From NCBI RefSeq assembly GCF_900115705.1, contig NZ_FOXL01000006.1, forward strand, positions 330,648 to 394,647: 64,000 nt of DNA, given 5' to 3'. Positions 28,443-37,612 of the stretch are shown piece by piece. Source of the stretch: Frateuria terrea (GTDB lineage: Bacteria > Pseudomonadota > Gammaproteobacteria > Xanthomonadales > Rhodanobacteraceae). The notes below the pieces were generated by a model. It did not search any database. It saw only the letters and a program-made list of their open reading frames with translations, and had not been told where the DNA came from. The translations under genes and the position numbers were made by a program. Within the stretch, counting starts at the first letter, position 1; each line of letters starts with the position of its first letter.

Positions 28443-29444
28443 ATGATTCCTGCCAACATCCGCCACGACTGGAAGCGCGCGGAAGTCGCCGCGCTGTTCG
28501 CGCTGCCGTTCAACGACCTGCTGCATCGCGCGCACGCGGTCCATCGCGAGCGGCACGACCCGAACGCGGTGCAGGTGTCGACGCTGCTCTCGATCAAGAC
28601 CGGCGGCTGCCCGGAGGATTGCGCCTACTGCCCGCAGGCGCAGCGCTACCAGACCGGCGTGAAGGCCCAGAAGCTGATGAGCGTGGAGGCCGTACTCGAG
28701 CGCGCGCGGGCTGCGCGTGACGCCGGCGCCAGTCGCTTCTGCATGGGCGCGGCCTGGCGCAGCCCGAAGGACCGCGATGTCGCCAAGGTCGCGCAAATCG
28801 TCACCGCAGTGAAGGCGCTGGGCCTGGAAACCTGCGCCACGCTCGGCATGCTGAGCGGCGAACAGGCCGACACCCTCAAGCACGCCGGCCTGGACTACTA
28901 CAACCACAACCTCGACAGCGCGCCGGAGTTCTATGGCCAGATCATCCACACGCGCGAGTATCAGGATCGCCTGGACACGCTCGGCCACGTGCGCGATGCC
29001 GGCCTGAAAACCTGCTGCGGCGGCATTGTCGGCATGGGCGAATCGCGCGAGCAGCGCGCCGGTCTGCTGCAGGCGCTGGCCAACCTGCCCGAGCACCCGC
29101 AGTCGGTGCCGATCAACCAGCTGGTGCAGGTCGAAGGCACGCCGCTGCACGGCACCGCGGTGCTGGACCCGTTCGAGTTCGTGCGCACCATCGCGGTGGC
29201 GCGGATCCTCATGCCGGAGTCGATGGTGCGGCTGTCGGCCGGCCGCCAGCAGATGGACGAGGCGGTGCAGGCGTTGTGTTTCCACGCCGGCGCCAACTCG
29301 ATCTTCTACGGCGAGAAGCTGCTGACCACCGGCAACCCCGACGTGGCTGCCGACCGCGCGCTGTTCGCACGGCTGGACCTGCATCCGATGGAACGGGTGG
29401 AACGGTCGGGCACCGTCCACGCCGACATCTGCGAGCCGGCCTGA
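28443..29444 (+). CDS. bioB: Biotin synthase
   Basis: Radical-SAM enzyme inserting sulfur into dethiobiotin; 333 residues. The SAM cluster cysteines are Cys56, Cys60 and Cys63 in [12 protein letters not shown], preceded by STLLSIKTG. Other motifs: [42 protein letters not shown] and the C-terminal cluster Arg in [13 protein letters not shown] 28443 is chosen because the upstream frame reads through the operator. First gene of bioB-bioF-trhO-bioH-bioC, with 29 bp to bioF. Confidence 0.95.
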   Translation: MIPANIRHDWKRAEVAALFALPFNDLLHRAHAVHRERHDPNAVQVSTLLSIKTGGCPEDCAYCPQAQRYQTGVKAQKLMSVEAVLERARAARDAGASRFCMGAAWRSPKDRDVAKVAQIVTAVKALGLETCATLGMLSGEQADTLKHAGLDYYNHNLDSAPEFYGQIIHTREYQDRLDTLGHVRDAGLKTCCGGIVGMGESREQRAGLLQALANLPEHPQSVPINQLVQVEGTPLHGTAVLDPFEFVRTIAVARILMPESMVRLSAGRQQMDEAVQALCFHAGANSIFYGEKLLTTGNPDVAADRALFARLDLHPMERVERSGTVHADICEPA

Positions 29445-29473
29445 TCCGCGCGGGCAGCACGCCGTCCTCCGCC

Positions 29474-30715
29474 ATGATCGAACCCGCGCCAAACGTCGCC
29501 TTCCCGTCCGGCTCGGCCGTTGGCGGAGCACCCGGGCGCGCCGACCTGCTGCAGCGCCTGGCCATCCAGACGTCCGAACGTGCCCGCTCCGGCCTGCTGC
29601 GCCGCGCCCGCACGATCGACCATGCCCAAGGCCCATGGCTGGAAACCGGTGAGCGTCGCCTGCTCGGCTTCTGTTCCAACGACTACCTCGGCCTCGCCCA
29701 GCACCCGCAGCTGATCGCTGCCTTCAAGCGCGCGGCCGACGACGAAGGCGTCGGCAGCACCGCCGCGCACCTGCTCTGCGGCCACCGCCGCGAGCATGCC
29801 GAACTGGAGGAAGCGCTGGCCGACTGGACCGGCCGCGAACGCGCGCTGCTGTTCTCCACCGGCTACATGGCCAACCTCGGCGTGCTGCAGGCGCTGCTCG
29901 GCCGTGGCGACCTGTGCGTGCAGGACAAGCTCAACCATGCCTGCCTGCTCGACGGCGCCACGCTGGCCGGCGCAGTGCTGCGCCGCTATCCGCATGGCGA
30001 TGCCGCCGCCGCGGCCCGGCAGCTGGCAAGCGAACCCGGCGCCGCCGCGCTGCTCGCCTCCGACGGCGTGTTCAGCATGGACGGCGACCGCGCCCCGCTG
30101 CGCGAACTGGCCGCGCTGTGCCGGCGCGAGGGCGCCACGCTGATGGTCGACGACGCGCACGGTCTGGGCGTGCTCGGACCCGCGGGTGCCGGCAGCGTCG
30201 CCGAGGCCGGCCTGGGTTCGCGCGAAGTACCGGTACTGATGGCTACCCTGGGCAAGGCGCTGGGCAGCCACGGCGCTTTCGTCACCGGCTCGGCCGCGCT
30301 GATCGAAGGGCTCGCCCAGTTCGCCCGCACCTATGTCTACACCACCGCGATGCCGCCGGCGCTGGCTGCCGCTGCGCTCGCGGCGGTGCAGCTGGCGAGA
30401 ACGGAAGACTGGCGGCGCGGAAAGCTCGCCGCGCTGGTCGCCCGCTTCCGTGCCGGCGCCGCGCAGCTGGGCCTGCCGCTGGCCGCTTCGGATACGCCGA
30501 TCCAGCCCGTGCTGCTGGGCGACGCCGCTGCCGCGCTTGCCGCCGCGCAGGCATTGGAAACCCGGGGCCTGCTGGTGGTGGCGATCCGGCCACCGACGGT
30601 GCCGGCCGGCCAGGCGCGCCTGCGCATCACGCTGAGCGCCGCACACGACGAGGAACACGTCGACTGCCTGCTCGACGCACTGGCGGCGCTGCCGCGTGCC
30701 GTCACGCCGGTATAA
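29474..30715 (+). CDS. bioF: 8-Amino-7-oxononanoate synthase
   Basis: PLP enzyme condensing pimeloyl-ACP with alanine; 413 residues from ATG 29474, slightly long because of a 25-residue variable N terminus. Motifs: [59 protein letters not shown] and the PLP Lys261 in [14 protein letters not shown]. Its stop codon TAA is part of a perfect TATAAT that may start trhO transcription. Confidence 0.94.
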   Translation: MIEPAPNVAFPSGSAVGGAPGRADLLQRLAIQTSERARSGLLRRARTIDHAQGPWLETGERRLLGFCSNDYLGLAQHPQLIAAFKRAADDEGVGSTAAHLLCGHRREHAELEEALADWTGRERALLFSTGYMANLGVLQALLGRGDLCVQDKLNHACLLDGATLAGAVLRRYPHGDAAAAARQLASEPGAAALLASDGVFSMDGDRAPLRELAALCRREGATLMVDDAHGLGVLGPAGAGSVAEAGLGSREVPVLMATLGKALGSHGAFVTGSAALIEGLAQFARTYVYTTAMPPALAAAALAAVQLARTEDWRRGKLAALVARFRAGAAQLGLPLAASDTPIQPVLLGDAAAALAAAQALETRGLLVVAIRPPTVPAGQARLRITLSAAHDEEHVDCLLDALAALPRAVTPV

Positions 30716-30716
30716 T
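30711..30716 (+). promoter_or_regulatory. Candidate -10 box overlapping the bioF stop
   Basis: Perfect TATAAT containing the bioF TAA, 26 bp before the trhO ATG. The -35 region is poor (CTGCCG, 3 of 6). The downstream TCGACGGCTT also follows the TATGAT before tex at 50543, with one mismatch over 15 bp. Confidence 0.45.
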
Positions 30717-30741
30717 CGACGGCTTGCCGCTCCCCGCTCCC

Positions 30742-31644
30742 ATGATCGTCAACGTCGCCGCCTACCGCTTCGTCCCGCTCGCGGACCTGCCCGCACTGCG
30801 ACAATCCTTGCGCGCGCGTGCCGAAGCGCTGGCGCTCAGGGGCACGATCCTGCTGGCGCCCGAAGGCATCAATCTGTTCCTCGCCGGGGCGCGCGATGCC
30901 GTCGAGGGTTTCCTCCGCTGGCTGCGCGAGGATCCGCGCTTTGCCGATCTGGCGGTCAAGGAGTCGCTCTCCGACGAGGTGCCCTTCGGGCGCCTGCGCG
31001 TGCGGCTCAAGCGCGAGATCATCACCCTGCGCGCACCCGTCGCGCCGCATCGGGGCCGCGCGCCGGCGGTCGAAGCCGCCACGCTGAAGCGCTGGCTCGA
31101 CCAGGGCCATGACGATGCCGGGCGCGAGGTCGTGCTGCTGGATACGCGCAACGATTACGAGACCGACGCAGGCCGCTTCGCCGGCGCCATCGATTACCGG
31201 GTGCCTAGCTTCACGGCGCTGCCCGAGGCGGTGCTCGCCGATCGCGAGCGCTACCTCGGCAAGACCGTGGTGTCCTACTGTACCGGCGGCATCCGCTGCG
31301 AGAAGGCAGCGCTGCACCTGGCCGAGCGGGGCCTGGGCGAGGTACTGCAGCTCGAGGGCGGCATCCTGAAATACCTGGAGGAGACCGACGGCAGCCACTG
31401 GGAAGGCGACTGCTTCGTGTTCGACGGGCGTGGGGCCGTAGGCAGGGACCTCAAGCCCTCCCCGCTCGCTCTCCCGCATCCCCTATCGAAGATGGCGGAG
31501 AGTGTTGGAGTGCGGGGACGCTCTTGCGGGGAGCCCTCTTCGAGCGCTGCTGCAACAGCCACCTTTCCCGCGAGCCCTGCCCCTTCACCCCAACCCTCTC
31601 CCCCGTTACCTGTCGAAGAAGGCGGAGAGGGAACCAAAGCATGA
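30742..31644 (+). CDS. trhO: tRNA uridine(34) hydroxylase, rhodanese-like (TrhO/YceA) with repeat-derived tail
   Basis: Oxygen-dependent 5-hydroxylation of U34 in tRNA; cytoplasmic, 300 residues. The N-terminal acylphosphatase-like domain begins MIVNVAAYRFVPLADLPALR and includes GTILLAPEGINLFLAG. The rhodanese domain has LLDTRNDYETDAGRFAGAID and the active Cys in VSYCTGGIRCEKAALHLAERG. The conserved protein appears to end near residue 238 (DCFVFDGRGAVGRDL). The last 60 or so residues (for example SPAPSPQPSPPLPVEEGGEG) are encoded by the mosaic repeat 31455-31635, which stays open in this frame and makes the gene overlap bioH by ATGA. A tRNA gene inside a biotin operon has no obvious reason. 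Confidence 0.88.
   Translation: MIVNVAAYRFVPLADLPALRQSLRARAEALALRGTILLAPEGINLFLAGARDAVEGFLRWLREDPRFADLAVKESLSDEVPFGRLRVRLKREIITLRAPVAPHRGRAPAVEAATLKRWLDQGHDDAGREVVLLDTRNDYETDAGRFAGAIDYRVPSFTALPEAVLADRERYLGKTVVSYCTGGIRCEKAALHLAERGLGEVLQLEGGILKYLEETDGSHWEGDCFVFDGRGAVGRDLKPSPLALPHPLSKMAESVGVRGRSCGEPSSSAAATATFPASPAPSPQPSPPLPVEEGGEGTKA
31455..31635. repeat. Mosaic repeat inside the trhO 3' end
   Basis: Carries CGCTCTTGCG (31519-31528), CAACAGCC (31553-31560), CACCCCAACCCTCTCCCCC (31586-31604) and a closing GGCGGAGAGGG, the same order as the leuC-leuD copy at 17434-17580. It is translated as the last third of trhO. Confidence 0.7.
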
Positions 31645-32414
31645 CGCTGCGCATCGAGCAACGGGGCCACGGCCCGCAGCCGCTGGTGCTGATCCACGGC
31701 TGGGCGATGCACGGCGGCATCTTCGCACCGCTGGTGGAAGCGCTGGCCGATCGCTGCTCGTTATACGTGGTCGACCTTCCCGGCCATGGCCATTCGCGCG
31801 CCTGCGGCCTGGCGCTGGAGCCTCGCGCGATCGCCGACGCCATCGCCAAAGCCACACCGCCGGCCCCGTGGCTGGGCTGGTCGCTGGGCGGCCTGGTCGC
31901 GCTCACCGCCGCGCTGGACGACCCCGCCCACGTGCAAGGCCTGGCCATACTCTGCGCCACGCCGAAGTTCGTGCGCAGCGCCGATTGGCCGCACGGCAGC
32001 GACGCCACCCTGGTGCACCAGCTCGCGCTGGACCTTGAAGCCGGCTATCACGCCACGATCGAGCGCTTCCTCGCGCTGGAGGCGATGGGCAGCGACGATC
32101 CCAAGGCCGAACTGCGCCGCCTGCGCACGCACGTGTTCGAACGCGGCGAACCGGAACTGCGCGTACTGCAGGAAGGTATCGGCCTGCTCGAACGCACCGA
32201 CCTACGCGCACGGTTGCCGCGACTGGCCGTACCGAGCGTGTGGATTGCCGGGCGTCGCGACCGGCTGGTGCCGCCGGCCGCCATGGCGTGGTCGGCCGAA
32301 CAGTGCGGCGGCCGCTTCGTAGAGATCGCGCACGCCGGCCACGCGCCCTTCATCGGCCACGCCCAGGCCGTGGCCGAGGCACTGCAGCCCCTGTTCGCGG
32401 AAATCCCGGCATGA
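31641..32414 (+). CDS. bioH: Pimeloyl-ACP methyl ester carboxylesterase
   Basis: Alpha/beta hydrolase releasing pimeloyl-ACP from its methyl ester; 257 residues, as for BioH. Catalytic triad visible: Ser81 in LGWSLGGLVAL, Asp207 in AGRRDRLVP and His234 in HAGHAPFIGH, with the oxyanion element VLIHGWAMHGGIF near the N terminus. It starts inside the trhO stop (ATGA) and overlaps bioC the same way. With BioC it forms the methyl-ester pimelate route. Confidence 0.93.
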   Translation: MTLRIEQRGHGPQPLVLIHGWAMHGGIFAPLVEALADRCSLYVVDLPGHGHSRACGLALEPRAIADAIAKATPPAPWLGWSLGGLVALTAALDDPAHVQGLAILCATPKFVRSADWPHGSDATLVHQLALDLEAGYHATIERFLALEAMGSDDPKAELRRLRTHVFERGEPELRVLQEGIGLLERTDLRARLPRLAVPSVWIAGRRDRLVPPAAMAWSAEQCGGRFVEIAHAGHAPFIGHAQAVAEALQPLFAEIPA

Positions 32415-33289
32415 ACGCGTTCCACCTCGACCGCGCCCGCGTGCGCCGGAACTTCAGCCGCGCCGCCGCCACCTACGAGCAGCACGACGAGCTGCAGCGT
32501 GAAGTTCAGGCCGACCTGCTCGGCCGCCTGGACTTCTATCTGCAGGCGCCCGAGCGGGTGCTCGACGTCGGCGCCGGCACCGGCCGCGGCACGGCGCTGT
32601 TGAAGAAGCGTTATCCCAAGGCGCAGGTGATCGCCGTCGACCTGGCGTTGCCGATGCTGCGCGTCGCGCGCACGCACCAGCGCCTGCTGCGCCCGTTCCA
32701 GCGCCTCTGCGCCGAAGCCACGGCGTTGCCGCTGCCCGACCACAGCGTGGACGTACTGCATTCGAACCTGTGCTTCCAGTGGATCGACGACCTGCCGGCG
32801 CTGTTCGGCGAGTGCGTGCGCGTGCTCAAGCCCGGCGGCTTGCTGGCCTTCTCCAGCTTCGGCCCGGACACGCTCAAGGAGCTGCGCGCCGCCTGGGCCG
32901 CGGTGGACCAGCAGTCGCACGTCAGCCGCTTCCTGGACATGCACGACGTGGGCGACGCGATGATCAACGCCGGCCTGCGCGATCCGGTACTGGACGTCAA
33001 CCGCTACACGCTCACCTACAGCGAGCCGCGCGCGCTGCTGAAGGAACTCAAGGGCCTGGGCGCCACCCATGCCGACCGCGCGCGCGAACGCCACCTCACC
33101 GGCAAGTCGCACTACCGCCGGATGCTGGCCGCCTACGAGGCAATGCGCGTGGACGGCCGCGTGCCGGCCACCTGGGAAGTGGTCACCGCGCATGCGTGGG
33201 GACCACCGCCGGGCCAGGCGCGCCGCACCCCGCAAGGCGAGATCGCCACCTTCTCGCTGGACAGCCTGCGCGGCTCGCGCCGGCGCTGA
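32411..33289 (+). CDS. bioC: Malonyl-ACP O-methyltransferase
   Basis: SAM-dependent methyltransferase that disguises malonyl-ACP for pimelate synthesis; 292 residues. Motifs: RVRRNFSRAAATYEQHDELQ typical of BioC N termini, SAM motif I VLDVGAGTGRGTALL (about residues 47-61), VIAVDLALPMLRVAR, SNLCFQWIDDLPALFGECVR and LKPGGLLAFSSFGPDTLKEL. The start overlaps bioH by ATGA. Last gene of the biotin operon; bioA and bioD are not in this window. Confidence 0.94.
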   Translation: MNAFHLDRARVRRNFSRAAATYEQHDELQREVQADLLGRLDFYLQAPERVLDVGAGTGRGTALLKKRYPKAQVIAVDLALPMLRVARTHQRLLRPFQRLCAEATALPLPDHSVDVLHSNLCFQWIDDLPALFGECVRVLKPGGLLAFSSFGPDTLKELRAAWAAVDQQSHVSRFLDMHDVGDAMINAGLRDPVLDVNRYTLTYSEPRALLKELKGLGATHADRARERHLTGKSHYRRMLAAYEAMRVDGRVPATWEVVTAHAWGPPPGQARRTPQGEIATFSLDSLRGSRRR

Positions 33290-33352
33290 GGATCCACGCG
33301 GCAGCTTGCCGTGCGCGACCGATGGTCCCGGGTTGGCGGCCGGCTGCACTCC

Positions 33353-34489
33353 TTACATCTGCGAAGCCGTCGTCGGCGCGGCGGCCCTGGTGCCGGCAAC
33401 ACCAGCCTCCCGGCGGTCGCGCCAGCGCAGGAACGGCCGCTCCACCGCGTAATGCAACGCGGCTCCCACGGCCAGCACGCCGAGGGCATACAGCGCGAAG
33501 GCGGCGAAACCGTGACACCGCCACGGCCCCACCCACCATGTCGCGACCGCATGCAGGGCCAGCTTGTGGCTCAGGTACAGGCTGTAGGAAATACGCGCCA
33601 GCCAGCCCGCTCCCGGCACCGCCCAGCGTGCCGGCATCGCGCTGGCGGCGCCTACGCACAGCGCCAACGCCAGCGACAGGAGCGGGTAGCCGACCACCGT
33701 GGGCCAGAAGCCCAGCCTCTCGCGGAACAGCCACCACGCCAGGACGAACAGGCCCAGGCCCGCCGCCAGCGCGATGCCCGCATGCCGCTGCAGGTGTACC
33801 CAGGCCCGTGGCCGGCCGACGCGCAGCGCGGCCAGCGCCACGCCGGCGAGGAGTCCGTCCAGCCGTGCCCAGGTCGGATAGTAGATGCCCTCGACGAAGC
33901 GCAGGCCGAATGCCGGTCCCGGCCGGTCGCGCACGGGCGCCATGGCGTGCCACCACACATAGCCGCGCAGCGCCATGCCGAAAGCGACCAGGCCCAGCCC
34001 TATCGCCACCGCCTTGCCCAACGACGGCCGCCGCAGCAGCCACCACGCCAGCCACGGAAACAGCAGGTAGAAATGCTCCTCCACGCACAGCGACCAGGCA
34101 TGCGAGAACGCCTGGTCGTGTTCGTAATCGATCAGCAGGTTGAGGGTGAAGCTCAGGAACTGCCACGCCGGTGCCAGGCCCGGCGCCTCGCGCAGCACCG
34201 GCCAGGCGACGTACACCGCGAGCACCACGAGGAAGGCCGGCAGGATGCGGAAAGCGCGGCGCCGGTAGAACGCCCGCCAGGCCAGCGGCTCGCCGCGGGC
34301 CAGCGGCGCGAGCAGCTGGTAGCCGATGAGGTAGCCGGACAGCACGAAGAACAGGTCCACGCCCATCCAGCCGTCGTTGCCCAGCCAGGCGAAGCGCTCG
34401 CCCAGGCCACCGACCACGTAGGAGTGGAACAACATCACCCACACGATCGCCCACGCGCGCAGCAGGTCCAGGCCGGGAAGGCGGTTCAT
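33353..34489 (-). CDS. Acyltransferase 3 (OafA/YrhL-like) membrane protein
   Basis: 378 residues with about ten hydrophobic segments, inner membrane. Signature motifs of acyltransferase family 3: LDLLRAWAIVWVMLFH (residues 7-22, with the conserved LR...A...V...H pattern), GWMGVDLFFVLSGYLIG and YRRRAFRILPAFLV, then SHAWSLCVEEHFYLLFP with the conserved Glu-His. Such proteins O-acylate O-antigen, exopolysaccharide, peptidoglycan or small molecules; the substrate is unknown. ATG 34489 follows AAGGA. It lies 93 bp downstream of the chimeric LytTR gene on the same strand and may be co-transcribed. Confidence 0.88.
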   Translation of the reverse strand: MNRLPGLDLLRAWAIVWVMLFHSYVVGGLGERFAWLGNDGWMGVDLFFVLSGYLIGYQLLAPLARGEPLAWRAFYRRRAFRILPAFLVVLAVYVAWPVLREAPGLAPAWQFLSFTLNLLIDYEHDQAFSHAWSLCVEEHFYLLFPWLAWWLLRRPSLGKAVAIGLGLVAFGMALRGYVWWHAMAPVRDRPGPAFGLRFVEGIYYPTWARLDGLLAGVALAALRVGRPRAWVHLQRHAGIALAAGLGLFVLAWWLFRERLGFWPTVVGYPLLSLALALCVGAASAMPARWAVPGAGWLARISYSLYLSHKLALHAVATWWVGPWRCHGFAAFALYALGVLAVGAALHYAVERPFLRWRDRREAGVAGTRAAAPTTASQM

Positions 34490-34582
34490 CGCATGATCCT
34501 TCTGCTCGGGAAGCCGGCAGTGTGGGCGGTTGCGTCGATGCGGTTCGGGCAAACCGCTGGCGAAACGCCGGCGGCTTCGGGG

Positions 34583-35080
34583 CTAAGGCGCCCCGTTCGC
34601 CAGCAAGGCCGCGCGCAACACGTCGACGTAGGTGCGGCTGGCACGCAGCACGGTACCGTCGCGCAGGCGCAGCAGATGATCGCGGTTGAACAGCGCCTGC
34701 ATTTCGGCCACGCGATCCAGCCGCACGATGGCGGAGCGGTGGATGCGGATGAACTGCGCGGGATCGAGCCGGCCCACCAGCCGCTGCAGCGACTCGCGCA
34801 AGAGATGCAGCTGGCCGCCCGCATGCAGAGCGGCGTGGTCCGGCTTGCGCGCCTGGAAGCGGTCGAAGGCGTCCTCGCCCAGTACCTCGAACCACGAGCC
34901 GCCATCGGGTACGAACAACGCTTCCAGGCCTTGCTGGTCGTGCGCGATGATCGCCGCCTTGAAGCGCGCGATGAGCTGTCCGATCTGCGATTGGTCCGAT
35001 CCGGCGCAATGGCCCTGTCCAGCCAAGGCCGGGCTTGCCAGGCCGGCGGACAGGATGGCGGAAAGTACGTACTTGTTCAT
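34583..35080 (-). CDS. Chimeric protein: signal peptide + NTF2-like N-terminus fused to truncated LytTR domain
   Basis: 165 residues of two unlike parts. Residues 1-20 (MNKYVLSAILSAGLASPALA) are a Sec signal peptide, followed to about residue 80 by an NTF2/SnoaL-like start (IGQLIARFKAAIIAHDQQ, FVPDGGSWFEVLGEDAFDRF). From about residue 84 (LHAGGQLHLLRESLQRL) to the end it reads as a LytTR DNA-binding domain (FIRIHRSAIVRLDRVAEMQA, LRLRDGTVLRASRTYVDVLR) lacking its first strands. A DNA-binding domain behind an export signal makes no functional sense, so a deletion probably joined an NTF2-like gene to a LytTR regulator gene near 34830-34842. The frame is intact and codon use stays high-GC throughout. 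Function unknown; it may be a decayed remnant. Confidence 0.72.
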   Translation of the reverse strand: MNKYVLSAILSAGLASPALAGQGHCAGSDQSQIGQLIARFKAAIIAHDQQGLEALFVPDGGSWFEVLGEDAFDRFQARKPDHAALHAGGQLHLLRESLQRLVGRLDPAQFIRIHRSAIVRLDRVAEMQALFNRDHLLRLRDGTVLRASRTYVDVLRAALLANGAP

Positions 35081-35254
35081 GCGTCGCTCCGTGGCGTGGA
35101 AGCGCCATTGGGATCACGCCGCACGCGCTGCCGCCACTGCCGTGCGCCAGGCCGTGCCCGGTTGTCGGCGAACCGATGCGCCGCCGCCGCTGGCGCAATC
35201 TTCACCCGCCCGAGCCTATGTTGGGCAGCCTCATCCACTTCCGAAGGAGCCGCG

Positions 35255-36022
35255 ATGGGGCTTCAGGGCAAGGTCGCGCTGGTCACCGGCGCTGCACAGG
35301 GCATCGGCCGCGCGATCGCGCTGCGGCTTGCGCGGGAAGGCGCCGCGGTGGCGATCGAGGATCGCGTCGCGAATGACCGCGCCCGCGAGACCTTCGCACA
35401 AGTGCAGGCCACCGGCGCACGTGCATGCCTGATCGAGGGCGACATCGGCAAGCTCGAGGCCGACCGGCAGGTCCTCGCCCAGGCGGTGGCGCAGCTGGGC
35501 CGGGTCGACATCCTGGTCAACAACGCAGGCGTGGAACGCCGTGCCGGTTTCCTCGACGTCACCGAGGCCGACTACGACCTGGTGCTGAACGTCAACCTCA
35601 AGGGCGTGTTCTTCCTCACCCAGGCATTCGCCCGCCACGTGCGCGAGCGCGGCGATGGCGGACGCATCGTCAACATCAGCTCGGTCCACGAGGAGTTGCC
35701 GTTCCCGCACTTCGCCAGCTACTGCGCCAGCAAGGGCGGCGTGAAGATGCTGATGCGCGACCTGTCGGTGGAACTGGCGCCGCTGGGCATCGCCATCAAC
35801 AACATCGCGCCGGGCGCGATCGAGACGCCGATCAACGCGCACCTGATGAACGATCCGGCACTGATGGCGGCACTCATGAAGAACATTCCGCTCAAGCGGC
35901 TGGGCACGCCCGAGGAGGTCGCCGGCGCGGTAGCTTTCCTGTGCAGCGACGACGCCGGCTACATGACCGGCAGCACGCTTTTCATCGACGGTGGCCTGTT
36001 GTGGAACTACGCCGAGCAATGA
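35255..36022 (+). CDS. SDR oxidoreductase, glucose 1-dehydrogenase-like
   Basis: Classical short-chain dehydrogenase, 255 residues. The cofactor loop is TGAAQGIG (residues 11-18), then NNAG; the catalytic Ser143 (ISSVHE), Tyr156 and Lys160 (YCASK) are all present, and the C terminus MTGSTLFIDGGLLWNYAEQ matches Bacillus-type glucose dehydrogenases. AAGGAG precedes the ATG by 6 bases. It overlaps the trehalase gene by ATGA. Glucose 1-dehydrogenase is plausible given the neighbour, but SDR substrates cannot be read reliably from sequence. Confidence 0.85.
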   Translation: MGLQGKVALVTGAAQGIGRAIALRLAREGAAVAIEDRVANDRARETFAQVQATGARACLIEGDIGKLEADRQVLAQAVAQLGRVDILVNNAGVERRAGFLDVTEADYDLVLNVNLKGVFFLTQAFARHVRERGDGGRIVNISSVHEELPFPHFASYCASKGGVKMLMRDLSVELAPLGIAINNIAPGAIETPINAHLMNDPALMAALMKNIPLKRLGTPEEVAGAVAFLCSDDAGYMTGSTLFIDGGLLWNYAEQ

Positions 36023-37605
36023 GCGACGACACCAAGCGGCACAACGAGGAAAGGACGGCGAGCGTCCCCAAGGCGGACACGCTCACGCCCGCCGATCGCT
36101 ATCAGGAGCTGTTCATCGCGGTGCAGATGGAGCGCGTCTTCGACGACAGCAAGACCTTCGTCGACTGCGTGCCGCGCGGCGATCCGGAGGGCATCCTCGA
36201 CACCTACCGTGAGCGCTGCGACGACGAGGGTTTCCGGCTGTCCGATTTCGTGCATGCGCACTTCGACCCGCCGCAGAAGCACACCAGCCACTACACCTCG
36301 CCACCCGGGCAGTCGCTGAAGGACCACATCGACAGCCTGTGGGGGGTGCTTACCCGCCATCCGCACCAGCATCCGCCCAATGCCTCGATCCTGCCCTTGC
36401 CCAACGACTACGTGGTACCGGGCGGGCGCTTCGCCGAGCTGTACTACTGGGATTCGTACTTCACCATGCTCGGGCTGGCCGAGAGCGGGCGACACGACCT
36501 GCTGGCCTCGATGGCCAACAACTTCGCCTACCTGATCGACACCTACGGCCACGTGCCCAACGGGAACCGCACCTATTACCTGAGCCGCTCGCAGCCGCCG
36601 GTGTTCGCGCTGATGGTGGAACTGTTCGAGGACAAGGGCGTGTGCAAGGCGATCGAGTACCTGCCGCGCCTGCGCAAGGAATACAACTACTGGATGGCCG
36701 GCGCGGAAGACCTGCGTCCCGGCGACACGCGCCGCCACTGCGTGTGCCTGGACGACGGCAGCATCCTCAACCGCTACTGGGACGACCGCGACTCGCCGCG
36801 CGAGGAGTCCTACCGAGAGGACGTGCTCACCGCGCGCAAGTCCTCCCGACCGTTGCACCACGTCTACCGCGAGCTGCGCGCCGGTGCCGCGTCGGGCTGG
36901 GATTTCAGTTCGCGCTGGTGCGATGGCACGGAGTTGTCGACGATCCGCACCACCTCGATCCTGCCGGTGGACCTCAACTGTTTCCTGTACAAGCTGGAGC
37001 GGCAGATCTGCCTGCTCAACCATGCCGCGGGCCAGCGCAAGCAGGCGGAGAAGTTCCAGCAGCGAGCGGAGATCCGCAAGCAGGCGATCGAGCGCATGCT
37101 GTGGAGCGAGCACGATGGCGCCTATCTCGATTACGACTGGGAGCGCGACCGGCCGCGCGAGGCGCTCAACAGCGCCACCGCCGTGCCGCTGTTCATCGGC
37201 CTGGCCAGCCGCGACCAGGCCAGGCGTACGGCGCAGGCGCTGCGTGACCGGCTGCTGTGCGAAGGCGGCCTGGGTACCAGCGAGCAGCTCAGCGGCCAGC
37301 AGTGGGACCAGCCCAATGGCTGGGCGCCGCTGCAGTGGATGGCGATCCGCGGCATGCGCAACTACGACATCGACGCCGACGACATCGCCTGCCGCTGGCT
37401 GCGCACGGTCGGGTCGCTCTACAAGAGGCAGAGCAAGCTGGTCGAGAAATACGTGATCACCCACGACGGCGAAAACGCCGAGGGTGGCGGCGGCGGCGAG
37501 TATCCGCTGCAGGACGGGTTCGGCTGGACCAACGGGGTAACCCGCCGGCTGCTGCACGAGGACCCGGGCAACGAGGCGAACGAGGCGAAGGCGGCCAGCC
37601 GCTGA
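36019..37605 (+). CDS. treF: Cytoplasmic trehalase (GH37)
   Basis: Hydrolyses trehalose to two glucose; 528 residues without a signal peptide, so TreF-like and not periplasmic TreA. Both family signatures are present: PGGRFAELYYWDSYF from residue 134 and QWDQPNGWAP at residues 428-437. The C terminus has EGGGGGEYPLQDGFGWTNGV, the conserved end of the fold. Translation is coupled to the SDR gene by ATGA, suggesting that released glucose is oxidised by the SDR product. Convergent with the DUF72 gene, with 7 bp between stops. Confidence 0.94.
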   Translation: MSDDTKRHNEERTASVPKADTLTPADRYQELFIAVQMERVFDDSKTFVDCVPRGDPEGILDTYRERCDDEGFRLSDFVHAHFDPPQKHTSHYTSPPGQSLKDHIDSLWGVLTRHPHQHPPNASILPLPNDYVVPGGRFAELYYWDSYFTMLGLAESGRHDLLASMANNFAYLIDTYGHVPNGNRTYYLSRSQPPVFALMVELFEDKGVCKAIEYLPRLRKEYNYWMAGAEDLRPGDTRRHCVCLDDGSILNRYWDDRDSPREESYREDVLTARKSSRPLHHVYRELRAGAASGWDFSSRWCDGTELSTIRTTSILPVDLNCFLYKLERQICLLNHAAGQRKQAEKFQQRAEIRKQAIERMLWSEHDGAYLDYDWERDRPREALNSATAVPLFIGLASRDQARRTAQALRDRLLCEGGLGTSEQLSGQQWDQPNGWAPLQWMAIRGMRNYDIDADDIACRWLRTVGSLYKRQSKLVEKYVITHDGENAEGGGGGEYPLQDGFGWTNGVTRRLLHEDPGNEANEAKAASR

Positions 37606-37612
37606 CGGCGGC

